Notes: generated by a model not told the origin, from the sequence alone. Counted from the stretch's first letter, positions 43,227 to 52,286 are shown. The stretch: DNA of 64,000 bases from Cyanobium usitatum str. Tous (GCF_963920485.1 NZ_OY986431.1:2592681-2656680); one strand, 5' to 3'. Numbers and translations: made by a program.

Positions 43227-44174
43227 TTAGCGGCTTCTTGGAAAACGCAAGCCAATCTCTCTTAAACTGAACTTTCGCAACGCACTTCCAATCTCACCCA
43301 TATCTTCACAGTGATAGAAGATTCTTCTGCCTACGATTCCACTAATAAGGCTCGCTGTCTCATGCCAGTAATAAAGAATCGGCTCGCTTTGTTTGTCTAC
43401 GCAATTGCCACTGCGAAGCCAGGATTCTGCATTTAGGATGGCCTGCAATGGGTTAAGTGAAATGGTAAAACTGTCTGGTATAAGTTCAACCAAGTAGGCG
43501 ATGGACAGGGCATTTAACGAAGTGGATATGACACTCATATTCCAGCTACCGTCCGGAGTCTGACTTTGCAGCATATGCTTGAGTATCGGAAGCAAATTAG
43601 GGCGTTTATTGCCTACAGCAGCAAGAGCACGTAGCACGTAGTAATTAGAAAGGGCTTGCTGCTGAAACCATCGCCCTTTCCATCCAGTTGGGGAGAATGG
43701 TTGTTTTAGGATATATTCTAATGCATTTTTTTTAACCTCAGACTGAGAACAGATAGCAAGCTTCTCAATGAAGTATACAGCAAACGCATTGGCCTCAAGG
43801 GAAGGGCCGAGCCAGTATTTAGAACGCCCATGAAAGAGGGTATGAAATGCGCCATCACCAGGGGCGTAGAAGTGGCTAATCAGCAGATCAACAGAATTTT
43901 TGAGTGCATCGGTATCCCAGCCTGCGTCTATGAGCCCATCGATGACGAGAGCGCTGTCCTCCATTGTGACTCCAAAACCCCGGTTATACTCCCACAACCC
44001 ATTACTATTCAGCTCGCACAAGTCGTTAGCAAGTTCAGAGCAGCGGCTAGCCTTTAGTCTGAATCCATGAAAGGCAATATCGCCTTCGACAATGGTTCGA
44101 ATGAAGACCGGTCTGTCATCCCGAAGCACGTACACATGAGCTCTTATCAGAGGGTGCAGCAATGTCATTGTCAA
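43227..44174 (-). CDS. Alpha/alpha-barrel protein with terpene-cyclase/prenyltransferase-like repeats
   Basis: 315 residues made of helical pairs with aromatic turn motifs: DLCELNSNGLWEYNRGFGVTMEDSALVIDGLIDAGWD, FYAPGDGAFHTL, FSPTGWKGRWFQQQALSNYYVLRALA and LQSQTPDGSWNMSVISTSLNALS. The repeats resemble the QW-like and G(x)W turns of squalene-cyclase and prenyltransferase beta subunits. The DxDD or other catalytic motif of cyclases is not seen, so it may bind rather than cyclise. It lies 28 nt downstream of the FAD oxidoreductase gene on the same strand, so the two form an operon. It could act on a lipid, terpenoid or the peptide. Confidence 0.65.
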   Translation of the reverse strand: MTMTLLHPLIRAHVYVLRDDRPVFIRTIVEGDIAFHGFRLKASRCSELANDLCELNSNGLWEYNRGFGVTMEDSALVIDGLIDAGWDTDALKNSVDLLISHFYAPGDGAFHTLFHGRSKYWLGPSLEANAFAVYFIEKLAICSQSEVKKNALEYILKQPFSPTGWKGRWFQQQALSNYYVLRALAAVGNKRPNLLPILKHMLQSQTPDGSWNMSVISTSLNALSIAYLVELIPDSFTISLNPLQAILNAESWLRSGNCVDKQSEPILYYWHETASLISGIVGRRIFYHCEDMGEIGSALRKFSLREIGLRFPRSR

Positions 44175-44202
44175 ATCTGCGTTGAGTCTGGTTGGTAGTT
44201 AG

Positions 44203-45447
44203 TTATGCTGATAAAATATCAGATGCGATCATTCTGCCAGCCTTAGCCGCGGCGGCCATCCCATAGCTAAGGGGTGAAGTCGGCGTATATAGAGCCATTT
44301 CACCCGCAAACCACAGATTTCGGGCTAGACGAAAGTGCTGAGGATAGTAGCTGAGTTTGAGCTGTTCAGATAGTATGGGTCCCAGCTTTGGCCATCTCTG
44401 AACAATGGCATCCAAGGTCTTACGGGCAATCCCCACTGAGTGCATTGACTTAGTAAGTATATGTATAATCTCGTTATCTGAAGAATTCCAGAGTGAGGTG
44501 GCTTGTGACCCAGTAATATAGCAATGTAGAATGGTTTTCCCTCCACGTGTTAAGGGTATTATCGACGACCACACTTGGTCGGGGCTAACAATATAGCGCG
44601 GCAGCTCAGGCGCTTCATCCACGACTATTGCGCATACTATCCCTGATGCATATTCAACATTGCGATAGAAACCTAAGTTGGAAGATTGGAAATCTTTCAA
44701 TATGCCGAGCATTTGGTTGCCTGGAGCAGTTATTGCACAAAGGCGAGACCCGGCGCTAAGTGAATTAGACCCTCTCCGATACTGAACAACTATTTGTCCA
44801 TATTGATCAGGTGAAACGTGGTTCACTCGGCATCCTGTTCGCACTGTTACTCGCTCTCCCAAGCCCTCCACAATTCTGTTGACAAACGAACTATTGGGAT
44901 CCCGATCAAAGATACATGGCCAGTCAACGAGGCAATGGCCCACAATTGCTGGAGAGTATAAACCTGCATGCTCTGGGTGGATGACCCTGTGAAATGCATC
45001 AATCTGACGCGTGATATGATCGGAGAACCGGTGTAGGGCTCCGAAGTGCTGATTTGGGATCCTAAGTGTTCCATTCAAAAGAGATATATATGGATTGGCA
45101 AAAGATTTCAATAGCTCAATATCTAGCGATGAGCCTGGATTGGCATTTTGGAGAGCATCAAGCGGATCTTTGCCAAGATAGAGGATGCCATTCTCGTATA
45201 GGCCTACCGGTTTAACAGGAGAGTTACAATCGAAGTCTGAAAGCCTGGCTTGCCTGAAAGGGAAAATGGCTCCTAACTCAGCGTACACATTCTCCAATTG
45301 ATGCGATCGGACTCTTCCTCCTATAAAGTCTTCCGTCTCAAGAATCAGGATTGAATAAGTTGGTAAATAAGAAGCCAGGCTTAATCCAGACAAACCACCA
45401 CCAACAATGATTAAGTCATAATGGCTGGCTTCATGCAGGGTCATCAA
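44203..45447 (-). CDS. FAD-dependent amine oxidase/desaturase-like oxidoreductase
   Basis: 414 residues. The N-terminal dinucleotide-binding motif is YDLIIVGGGLSGLSLASYL with the acidic ribose-binding end ILILETEDFIGGRV, and the C-terminal FAD motif is LWFAGEMALYTPTSPLSYGMAAAAKAGRMIASDI. This is the pattern of flavin amine oxidases and of phytoene-desaturase-like enzymes; the substrate-binding middle does not tell which. It heads a two-gene operon with the alpha/alpha-barrel protein between the two IS256-type copies. It might oxidise a peptide residue or a small amine or terpenoid. Confidence 0.75.
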   Translation of the reverse strand: MMTLHEASHYDLIIVGGGLSGLSLASYLPTYSILILETEDFIGGRVRSHQLENVYAELGAIFPFRQARLSDFDCNSPVKPVGLYENGILYLGKDPLDALQNANPGSSLDIELLKSFANPYISLLNGTLRIPNQHFGALHRFSDHITRQIDAFHRVIHPEHAGLYSPAIVGHCLVDWPCIFDRDPNSSFVNRIVEGLGERVTVRTGCRVNHVSPDQYGQIVVQYRRGSNSLSAGSRLCAITAPGNQMLGILKDFQSSNLGFYRNVEYASGIVCAIVVDEAPELPRYIVSPDQVWSSIIPLTRGGKTILHCYITGSQATSLWNSSDNEIIHILTKSMHSVGIARKTLDAIVQRWPKLGPILSEQLKLSYYPQHFRLARNLWFAGEMALYTPTSPLSYGMAAAAKAGRMIASDILSA

Positions 45448-45737
45448 GTTCTACCCTTTGACTGGAGCGCGAGTGGCACGTAAAATTTATATGCACCATC
45501 CGATGGATTTCGGAACATGCCAATATTCTCTATTTTCCTGAGTACTCCGACGATCTTAAGGCAGAAGAACGCTTCTTCGATTTTGATTTTCAGCTTCCTA
45601 GAAAGCTAGCGGTCAGTGATCCAGGAGTCATTTGGAATATGCCTTGATAACCCAATACTATCTAAACCACAGAAAAGCGAAGGGCCCTTAGCGAGAATCC
45701 CGGATGCCATCTTGAACAGTGCGGCCTGATGAAGACT
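45448..45737. other. Promoter region of the FAD gene and decayed coding sequence
   Basis: About 290 bases. The first part should carry the promoter of the leftward FAD gene. On the plus strand a broken frame reads EYSDDLKAEERFFDFDFQLP and RKLAVSDPGVIWNMP, perhaps the end of a lost gene; I do not recognise it. Confidence 0.3.
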
Positions 45738-47510
45738 TAATTAGGGACTCCTGAAAAAGAAAACTGCGCCTCCTCGAGTGCGGCCAAAGACCAAGGAGGA
45801 CAGGCAGCTCGAAAACTCGGTCATGCAGTGACAGGAGATTTGACTGTCTCAAGCAGGCAAATGTTCCTGAGGACCACCCAGGAGGAGCCTGGCCATTGCC
45901 AGGAGTAAAACCAAGCAAAGATAGTGACAAAAAAGAGGCGGAGGAGCCTCAGGATCTTCTCAGCGCACATCACCAGAAACCCCATAGAGATCGAGGTTTC
46001 TGCACCCTTAGTCAGCCGAGCCATGATCAGCCGTAGTGAATACTTCCGCTTCCCTGATCCAAAGACGCCCTCCACCTCGTTTCTCCTCCGTTGGTCTGCA
46101 CTGAGCTGTTGCTTATGAGCCGCATTGATCTCGGGATCCTTCGGCGGCCTGCCCAATCGCTTACCAGATAGGCGTATGTTGTTCCTGGTGCAGAAGTTTC
46201 GATTCTTGGTAGTGATATAGATGCGATCGGCGCAGATCCGCTCGGGATAGCAGCCATGTTCGTGCTTATATTTCTTGGCTTGTGGAATCAGGTCTTCACC
46301 TTCACTGTATGGATCCCAGCTGATCCTGTGCAGGAAGGCAAAGCCATTGCGCACGGAAACACTAATCTTGGCGCCAAACTCAACAGCAGCTCTTGCCTTG
46401 CCGCGAACAATGGGACGAACCTGTCGCTGAACTAGGTTGACGATGCGGTCGGGGATGCTGCGCGTCTTGGCGTACAGCAGGATGCTTTGTTGGCGGTGCA
46501 GCTCGCTGATCACGAGAAGCTTCTGCCACCAATGTGTCTTTAGGCCCGAAAGCCCTGCCCCAGCAACGATCAAGGCATCAATGGTATCAAGATTTCGCTG
46601 CAAATAGTCGAGCTGGCGGCGTATCGCAGCTTTAATCTTGCGACGGCGTGGCTTCTTCTGTTTGGCGACATTAAGGAAAACAGCACGTGCCTTACCGCGG
46701 TCGTATCGTGGCCGGTGTTTGCGAAAGTCCATGTGCTGGTCGCACAGATCATCAATAATTCGTTCAGTCGACTCCCTTGCTTCGTTCAGCAACTTCAGAT
46801 CAGTCGGATAGGTGATGTCGGCTGGCGTGCAAGAGGCATCGATGGTGAGTGTTCCCCAGTTCTTGTCCTCTGGCCAATCTGCAGGCTTCACGAAGTCGTC
46901 CAGTGATTTCTGGTTGACAGCATCAGCGCCTGGGTCGTCAGAATCGTTGTCATCTGGGAGTGAGGACATAGCCTCGATCACCATGGCCTTACCTCGTTCG
47001 GCAATGAGTTCGTTGATCCGTTTGAGATCCTCCTCCGAGAATCGCTTTCGGAAATGAACCATCATCGATGGATCAAATGGCGACTTGCTGGAATAGCCCG
47101 CAAAGCCAAGAAAAAACTGCATGTAAGCATTTTCTCGGATCTGCTCGACGGTTTCCTCATCGCTCAGGCCAAGCCGCTGTTTGATGAATAGCGCGCCAAA
47201 CGCCAATCTGACAGGCTTGGCAGGGGCGCCAGTTGTGGGATTGAACTGAGGGGCATATGTTTCTTCCAGCTCTTCCCATAGCACCAGCCTGGAGAAGAGC
47301 ACCCAGCGATTGTCCGGGTCCAACGTGCCGCCAAAAGGCACATGGAATTCTTCGATTGAGAGCTGGCCGTTATGGTGTTTTCGGTACATCTGCAGCGTTC
47401 AGCAGTTGTAGCAATCGTCAATTGCTCTGTACGCGGCGAGTTTAACGGGTTTCGATCGCTGAAACAAGTTGCGCTGCAGTCGATCTGGCTTTTTCAGGAG
47501 TCCCTAATTA
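45738..47510. mobile_element. IS5/IS1182-like insertion sequence
   Basis: The inverted ends are perfect over 16 bases, GGGACTCCTGAAAAAG at 45744-45759 and its complement at 47489-47504, each flanked on the outside by TAATTA (45738-45743 and 47505-47510). TAATTA is itself palindromic, so it is either the target duplication or part of longer inverted repeats. One intact transposase gene lies inside. The element therefore looks complete and possibly active. Confidence 0.9.
45821..47389 (-). CDS. DDE transposase of the IS5/IS1182 superfamily
   Basis: 522 residues. The N-terminal part has the DUF772-type region SPFDPSMMVHFRKRFSEEDLKRINELI. The DDE domain follows with TLTIDASCTPADITYPTDLKLLNEARESTERIIDDL (first Asp), CYPERICADRIYITTKNRNFC (second Asp) and DQRRRNEVEGVFGSGKRKYSL (Glu), then a hydrophobic C-terminal segment (ILRLLRLFFVTIFAWFYSW). 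It fills the element between the inverted repeats. Confidence 0.93.
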   Translation of the reverse strand: MYRKHHNGQLSIEEFHVPFGGTLDPDNRWVLFSRLVLWEELEETYAPQFNPTTGAPAKPVRLAFGALFIKQRLGLSDEETVEQIRENAYMQFFLGFAGYSSKSPFDPSMMVHFRKRFSEEDLKRINELIAERGKAMVIEAMSSLPDDNDSDDPGADAVNQKSLDDFVKPADWPEDKNWGTLTIDASCTPADITYPTDLKLLNEARESTERIIDDLCDQHMDFRKHRPRYDRGKARAVFLNVAKQKKPRRRKIKAAIRRQLDYLQRNLDTIDALIVAGAGLSGLKTHWWQKLLVISELHRQQSILLYAKTRSIPDRIVNLVQRQVRPIVRGKARAAVEFGAKISVSVRNGFAFLHRISWDPYSEGEDLIPQAKKYKHEHGCYPERICADRIYITTKNRNFCTRNNIRLSGKRLGRPPKDPEINAAHKQQLSADQRRRNEVEGVFGSGKRKYSLRLIMARLTKGAETSISMGFLVMCAEKILRLLRLFFVTIFAWFYSWQWPGSSWVVLRNICLLETVKSPVTA

Positions 47511-48651
47511 GAAACCAAGGCATGAGTGTCGCTTTTTGCCCCCTGATGCTTATTACCTGGTTTAAGCCCCCGTGGAATGGATTTTAGTTCCTAATTTGTA
47601 CGATCAGGGTAGAATCAATAATCTACAAAGAATTTCGAAGTTCAACTCCCTTGCCACTGGTAACTGACAGCTTCCTGATGACGTAGTTGGCGCGTGTGAA
47701 GTTAACTCAGTAATTCTGGTAGCCCCATAGAGCGCCATCCGGTACATAACTCACAGCCAGAGTCGAACGGAATACTTCCATAGGTGTATGGCTCAAGATT
47801 AGCCATTACATATTTAACTGCCTTAAGCCTTCCCTCGCCCGCTTGACAGGATGGCATGCCCTCATTTGTGGTAATCTGCGAAAGTTGATAAAGATAGCTT
47901 GTTAGAGGATAGAATTTAACGCGCTATTTCTATTACTCCACCACGTCCCAAAATATTAACGACAATATCTTTTTGCTTTTGGCTGATGTCTAGGCAGCAA
48001 GTAGAAGGTACGTGCCCACATCCAGCGCAGCATCTCAGCGTCGAGATCTACGTAGTGATGGGCTCTGCACAAAGCTTTGCTTTGTCATCACGACCCAGTT
48101 GATTCACATTAAGGCCTTGAATAATCTCAACCTTTACCAATAGTGGCAATGGTAGTTAGCGTGAGTGCTGCGTGATGCTCCTCCTAAGGTAAACGAATAT
48201 CCCAGCCTACCCCCTTGTGGATCTTTGCAATTAGTTATAGGCTTTTTCCCGTTGAAGTGCAGAGCATAGGTATTGTGCCGACCCGTAGATCTGCGAGTAA
48301 AGTTGCGGGATTCCCTCCAGTATTGAGTCCGCCGCGGCTCGAGTTGAATGGCGCTTTGCTTTTTTTGGAGGTCGCGGTCAGCTGTCTAATTATCGCGATT
48401 AACTCCTTCATGATGAGAAGCTTATCTTGCTGATTGCTCCCTGCGTCATCAGCCCAGGCCATCGCTCTACCTGTTGACCCAGGAGGCGTAGTTTTGTGTG
48501 TAGTTGATGTGGAGGCGGTACCTCTGGGATAGACAGGCACCTTTTTATGTGCTTGCCTATGCAGGATTTATCCACGATCAGTTAGATCTCCAGGTCTACT
48601 GGAACCCACTTCTTGATCTGCTTGCTCGGTGTCAACTACATAGGCGGGCGC
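47511..48651. other. 1.1-kb region with no intact gene
   Basis: Between the IS5/IS1182-like element and copy B of the IS256-type element. On the minus strand around 47970-48070 a fragment reads HHYVDLDAEMLRWMWARTFY then LLPRHQPKAK, which looks like decayed coding sequence of unknown identity. A frame at 48235-48540 (minus) carries no known motif. The last 26 bases match the repeat at 39661-39686. I see no RNA gene. Confidence 0.4.
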
Positions 48652-48652
48652 G
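48627..48652. repeat. 26-bp repeat, copy 2
   Basis: Matches 39661-39686 at 24 of 26 positions and ends at the left border of IS256-type copy B, so that insertion seems to have landed in a second fragment of the older mobile sequence seen at 39.3-39.7 kb. Confidence 0.6.
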
Positions 48653-50253
48653 GGTAGCGCCCCTCCGAGTGGTGTAACTCAGGCGGTCCTGTGACCCTTT
48701 CCGGAGGGTGAACAGATGCAGTCAAGGGGTGACTGCTTGGAAGCTGATTACTCAGCTCCGTTTATCCACTATGAACCCTGATCGCTGAATTGGCAACTCA
48801 GCGATCGATCTGTTCTGTGTAGATCGAGGAAGGATGTGTTGCGCTTCAGCTGGTGATTGCTGACGGCTGGGCAGTCGGATCAGCATCAGTGAGCTCCAGC
48901 GGCTCTTCTGGTTCCGGGATCTTGGCCATGGTCGCCTCGGAGAAGAACCGGCGGCGCTCCAGCTGCCATTCCTCCTGCTGCTCCAGCAGCTGGCTGCCCA
49001 CCAGCCGCACGATCGCAGCGTCGTTGGGGAAGATGCCGACCACGTTGGTGCGGCGTTTGATCTCCTTATTGAGCCGCTCGAGCGGGTTGGTGCTCCACAC
49101 CTTACGCCAGTGCTCCTGGGGAAAGTGGAGGAAGGCCAGCACGTCGTCTCGGGCGGCGTCCATCACGGGCACAGCTGTCGGGAACTGCTTGCGGAGCATC
49201 TCGGTGACTCGCTGCCAGTGGGAGCGCACCTGATCGGGGGCCTGGATGACGAACACCGCTTTCATGGCAGCGGCCACCATGTCCTGGCCGGCTTTGGGCA
49301 CATGGCTGAGCAGGTTGCGCAGAAAGTGCACCCGGCACCGCTGCCAGCTGCTGCCCTGGAACATGCGCTTGATCGCCGCCGTCAGCCCCAGGTGAGCATC
49401 GGAGATCACCAGTCGTGTGCCAGTCAAACCACGCTCTTTGAGCGAGCCCAGGAACTGGCGCCAGAAGCCCTCGGCCTCACTGTCGCCAACGGCGATGCCG
49501 AGGACCTCGCGGTAACCGAGGCCGTTGATGCCGATGGCGACGACAACGGCCCTGGAACAGACCTGCATGTTGCAGCCCAGGCGGCCGTGGAGGTAGGTGG
49601 CGTCGAGGTAGAGGTAGGGGAAGCGGGCATGGTCCAAAGGCCGGCCCAGAAAGGCCTTCACCTGCTCGTCGAGTCCAGCGCAGATGCGGCTCACCTCCGA
49701 TTTGGAGATGCCGCTGGCGCCGCCCAGCGCCTCCACCAGGGAGTCGACCTTCCGTGTGGAGATGCCGCCGGTGTAGGCCTCCATCACCACGGCGTAAAGA
49801 GCTTTGTCGACCCTGCGGCGCGGCTCGAGCCAGTCGGGGAAGAAGCTGCCCTGACGCAGTTTGGGGATAGCCAGGCTGAGATCGCCCACCTGGGTGGTGA
49901 GCAGCCGCTGGCGGTAGCCGTTGCGGTGGGTGGAGCGCTCGTCAGGGCAGCGCTCATGGCGCGTGGCACCAATGGCCGCGGAGACCTCGGCTTCCAGCAG
50001 TTCCTGGAAGCCCCGGCGCACGATCTCAGGGATCAGGGCGCCAGCGGTGGTGCCCTCCATGAGCTGAGCCAGCTCGGAGGCGCCACTATGGGTAAGGGTC
50101 ATGGTCTGTGTTCGGTTCGGTGGTAGTGCTCCGAACAGGGTCACAGACCGGCCCACCCATTGCCACAGCACAGACGTGAGGGAGGCGAGCCGTCAGCCCC
50201 GGCTACGCCGGGGCTGACCCCCCCGAGTTACACCACTTGCTGGGACGCCGCTT
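48652..50253. mobile_element. IS256-family insertion sequence, copy B
   Basis: Same length (1602 bp), orientation and, as far as I compared, sequence as copy A at 41169-42770. Its right end lies about 90 bp from the SUI1 gene and forms the right border of the accessory island. Two near-identical copies in the same orientation enclose 5.9 kb carrying the FAD and alpha/alpha-barrel genes, a composite-transposon-like arrangement. Confidence 0.85.
48846..50102 (-). CDS. IS256-family transposase, copy B
   Basis: 418 residues, the same protein as copy A (41363-42619), with the DDE residues and Cys-x-x-His region intact. Identity between the two copies implies recent duplication or gene conversion. 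Start at the ATG 50102 chosen as for copy A. Confidence 0.95.
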   Translation of the reverse strand: MTLTHSGASELAQLMEGTTAGALIPEIVRRGFQELLEAEVSAAIGATRHERCPDERSTHRNGYRQRLLTTQVGDLSLAIPKLRQGSFFPDWLEPRRRVDKALYAVVMEAYTGGISTRKVDSLVEALGGASGISKSEVSRICAGLDEQVKAFLGRPLDHARFPYLYLDATYLHGRLGCNMQVCSRAVVVAIGINGLGYREVLGIAVGDSEAEGFWRQFLGSLKERGLTGTRLVISDAHLGLTAAIKRMFQGSSWQRCRVHFLRNLLSHVPKAGQDMVAAAMKAVFVIQAPDQVRSHWQRVTEMLRKQFPTAVPVMDAARDDVLAFLHFPQEHWRKVWSTNPLERLNKEIKRRTNVVGIFPNDAAIVRLVGSQLLEQQEEWQLERRRFFSEATMAKIPEPEEPLELTDADPTAQPSAITS

Positions 50254-50343
50254 CTGCTCAGGACCGAATCCGCCATGCCACGCCTGCAATGGCTTTGCCA
50301 GCAACGGCTTGATCAGGTGATCAGCTGTTGCCTGTGACTGTCT

Positions 50344-50673
50344 TCAGCCGCCCGCCTGCTTGGGCCGGTAGCCCTGCTTCTCAAGGGCAGCGAGCGCCGG
50401 AGCCATCTGGTCGCCCTGCAGCTCGATCACGCCGTCTTTGACGGTGCCGCCTGTGCCGGCAACGGCCTTGAGCTGTTTGAGCACGGTCTTTAGCTCGGCT
50501 TCCGGCGCCTCAAGGCCCGTGATCGCCGTCACCAGTTTTCCGCCCTTGCCGGCCTTGGTTCGCTGCACCCGCACCCGCTGCTGGGCCTTGGGGCTGGGTG
50601 GTGCACCAGGCCCCCCGCTGCGCTCCAGGCTCTCCGGCCTGCTGAATTCCTGCCAGCCGCCTTTCATTGCCAT
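50344..50673 (-). CDS. SUI1/YciH-family translation initiation factor
   Basis: About 109 residues from ATG 50673 (MAMKGGWQEFSRPES...), with a longer frame to 50721. The SUI1 domain is RVRVQRTKAGKGGKLVTAITGLEAPEAELKTVLKQLKAVAGTGGTVKDGVIELQGDQ, with the basic KAGKGGK loop and CGTGG-like TGGT turn; related to eukaryotic eIF1 and bacterial YciH. First backbone gene right of the island; in related genomes, as I recall, sui1 lies near cysC and trpB, which would make the island an insertion between them. Confidence 0.92.
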   Translation of the reverse strand: MAMKGGWQEFSRPESLERSGGPGAPPSPKAQQRVRVQRTKAGKGGKLVTAITGLEAPEAELKTVLKQLKAVAGTGGTVKDGVIELQGDQMAPALAALEKQGYRPKQAGG

Positions 50674-50723
50674 GCCGAACCCTGCACCTCTGAAGCGGAG
50701 TCTGATCGGCGACCGCTGCAATC

Positions 50724-50852
50724 ATGCGCATCACCAGTAAGGGCCAGGTCACGATCCCCCAGCCGATCCGCGAGCAGTGCGGGCTGCTGCTGCTACTGGT
50801 GAAACAGGATCCACCCAGCTCTCCTTGGCCCTCGATGCCGGCCTGGTGCTGA
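50724..50852 (+). pseudogene. AbrB/SpoVT-type antitoxin fragment
   Basis: Starts MRITSKGQVTIPQPIREQCG, the DNA-binding hairpin of AbrB-like (VapB/MazE-type) antitoxins, then becomes low-complexity Leu and unrelated sequence to a stop at 42 codons. An out-of-frame tail (LSLALDAGLVLINAKAAS) may be another fragment. No toxin gene follows, so this is the remnant of a lost pair. Confidence 0.6.
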
Positions 50853-51191
50853 TCAACGCCAAGGCGGCTTCACCATTAGGCCTGTGCAAGAAACGAAAAT
50901 GACACTGCGGCGCAACGACAGACACTCGAATGCAGCCACGAAAGAGGATGTTGAGCTGCAGATATTATAAATCTGATGGGCAAGTGTCACCAATGAGTGT
51001 CAATTGAATTCGATCGGCAAGCGGGAGAGGCTTTGGGTGCTTGGACCAAGGATTCAGGAAATTGAATCAGTGGTTATCACCAGGAATTAGCGGGAGCCCT
51101 CAGTGTCCCATGAAAATTATCCTGTGTGACAGTATATTGTATTCGCAACTAAATTACCTCCGCCCGCCGAGCATTCCTGTCGGTTTGTCCA
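50853..51191. other. Intergenic region before the diguanylate cyclase
   Basis: About 340 bases with no gene seen. It becomes AT-rich near 50965 and includes two GTGTCA copies 11-12 nt apart (50983-51000 area). It should contain the promoter of the GGDEF gene. Confidence 0.35.
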
Positions 51192-52286
51192 ATGAAAAAT
51201 CGCCTTGTTCTGGCTATTGGGGCATTTGTGCTACTCAATCTGGGCACGCTTGCGTTCAGCTATGTCATCGCCCGACAGGTTGAAAGGGATGCAGTTGCGA
51301 TTAATCTGGCCGGCCGTCAGCGGATGCTGTCGCAACGCATCACAAAGGCTGCACTGCTTGCAACCAGTCCAACCCGCAGTGAATCCCAACGATCGGAATC
51401 TGCTGCCGAGGTGAATCAGGCTTACCTGACATTTCACCGCACCCTTTCTGCCTTTGCCGAAGGTGGCGAAACGGAAGGTGGGAATGGCCAACCGGTTCAA
51501 CTTGAAGCGGTTCAGGGGAAGGCAGCCCTGCTGGTTCGTAATGTGCACGGATTATTTGTCTATTGGCAGAAGGCCCCATCCGACTACGCGGAATTGGAAA
51601 AGTTTTCGCAGTTCATGGTTGAACGTAACGGAGAGATTCTGGATGCCATGAACCGGTTCACCAGCGAGCTTGAGCAGGAGTCCGTCTTCTCCGTCACACG
51701 CCTGCGAATCGCTCAAACATTGGCCTTCTTGCTCTCCCTTGGAAATTTCTTTTTTATTCTGAATATCATGCATCGTGCCCGACTGGATGCTGAGAGAGCC
51801 TCGGTGACCGATGCGCTCACCGGCCTCCTGAATCGTGGTGGTTTTTACAGGGAACTTGATGAGGCGCTAGAGCGTTGCGCCACCGTGAATACCCCGCTGG
51901 GCGTAATGTTGCTTGATCTAAATGGCTTCAAGGTAGTCAACGATAACTATGGGCATTCGGCTGGCGACGATGTCCTCCGTGAGGTGGCACGCCGCCTGAC
52001 AAACTTGCACGCTCGGGGATGGATATGCGGACGCCTAGGCGGTGACGAGTTCGCAGTCATCTGCCCGGGGCTTGACGCAGACTCCTTGGCGGCAGCTGCC
52101 AAGTATCTCAGCGGCATTCTCTCCGGCGTTCCCGGGGGTGGAATGATTATTTCTGCCAGCGTCGGCTGGGCTTCCGTTAAAGCGCAACAGACTGCCGATG
52201 AGGTCATTGCAGTCGCCGATGCCATGATGTATTCGATCAAAGACGAACATAATGTGATTGGAAGTCACCGCAGTAAGCAGCGTTAA
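51192..52286 (+). CDS. Membrane diguanylate cyclase with PilJ-type sensor
   Basis: 364 residues. One membrane helix at the N-terminus (LVLAIGAFVLLNLGTLAFSYVI), then an extracytoplasmic helical sensor opening INLAGRQRMLSQRITKAALL, the signature of type IV pilus/nitrate-sensor (PilJ-NarX) domains. A second helix follows (TLAFLLSLGNFFFILNIM), then a GGDEF domain: TDALTGLLNRGGFY, LLDLNGFKVVNDNYGHSAGDDVL and GRLGGDEFAV. The active site is intact, so it should make cyclic-di-GMP. The inhibitory RxxD site five residues before GGDEF is absent. No partner gene adjoins it. Confidence 0.9.
   Translation: MKNRLVLAIGAFVLLNLGTLAFSYVIARQVERDAVAINLAGRQRMLSQRITKAALLATSPTRSESQRSESAAEVNQAYLTFHRTLSAFAEGGETEGGNGQPVQLEAVQGKAALLVRNVHGLFVYWQKAPSDYAELEKFSQFMVERNGEILDAMNRFTSELEQESVFSVTRLRIAQTLAFLLSLGNFFFILNIMHRARLDAERASVTDALTGLLNRGGFYRELDEALERCATVNTPLGVMLLDLNGFKVVNDNYGHSAGDDVLREVARRLTNLHARGWICGRLGGDEFAVICPGLDADSLAAAAKYLSGILSGVPGGGMIISASVGWASVKAQQTADEVIAVADAMMYSIKDEHNVIGSHRSKQR

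Noticed and set aside
48235..48540. A 101-codon minus-strand frame
   Set aside because: No recognisable motif, in a region of decayed mobile sequence; coding status cannot be supported.
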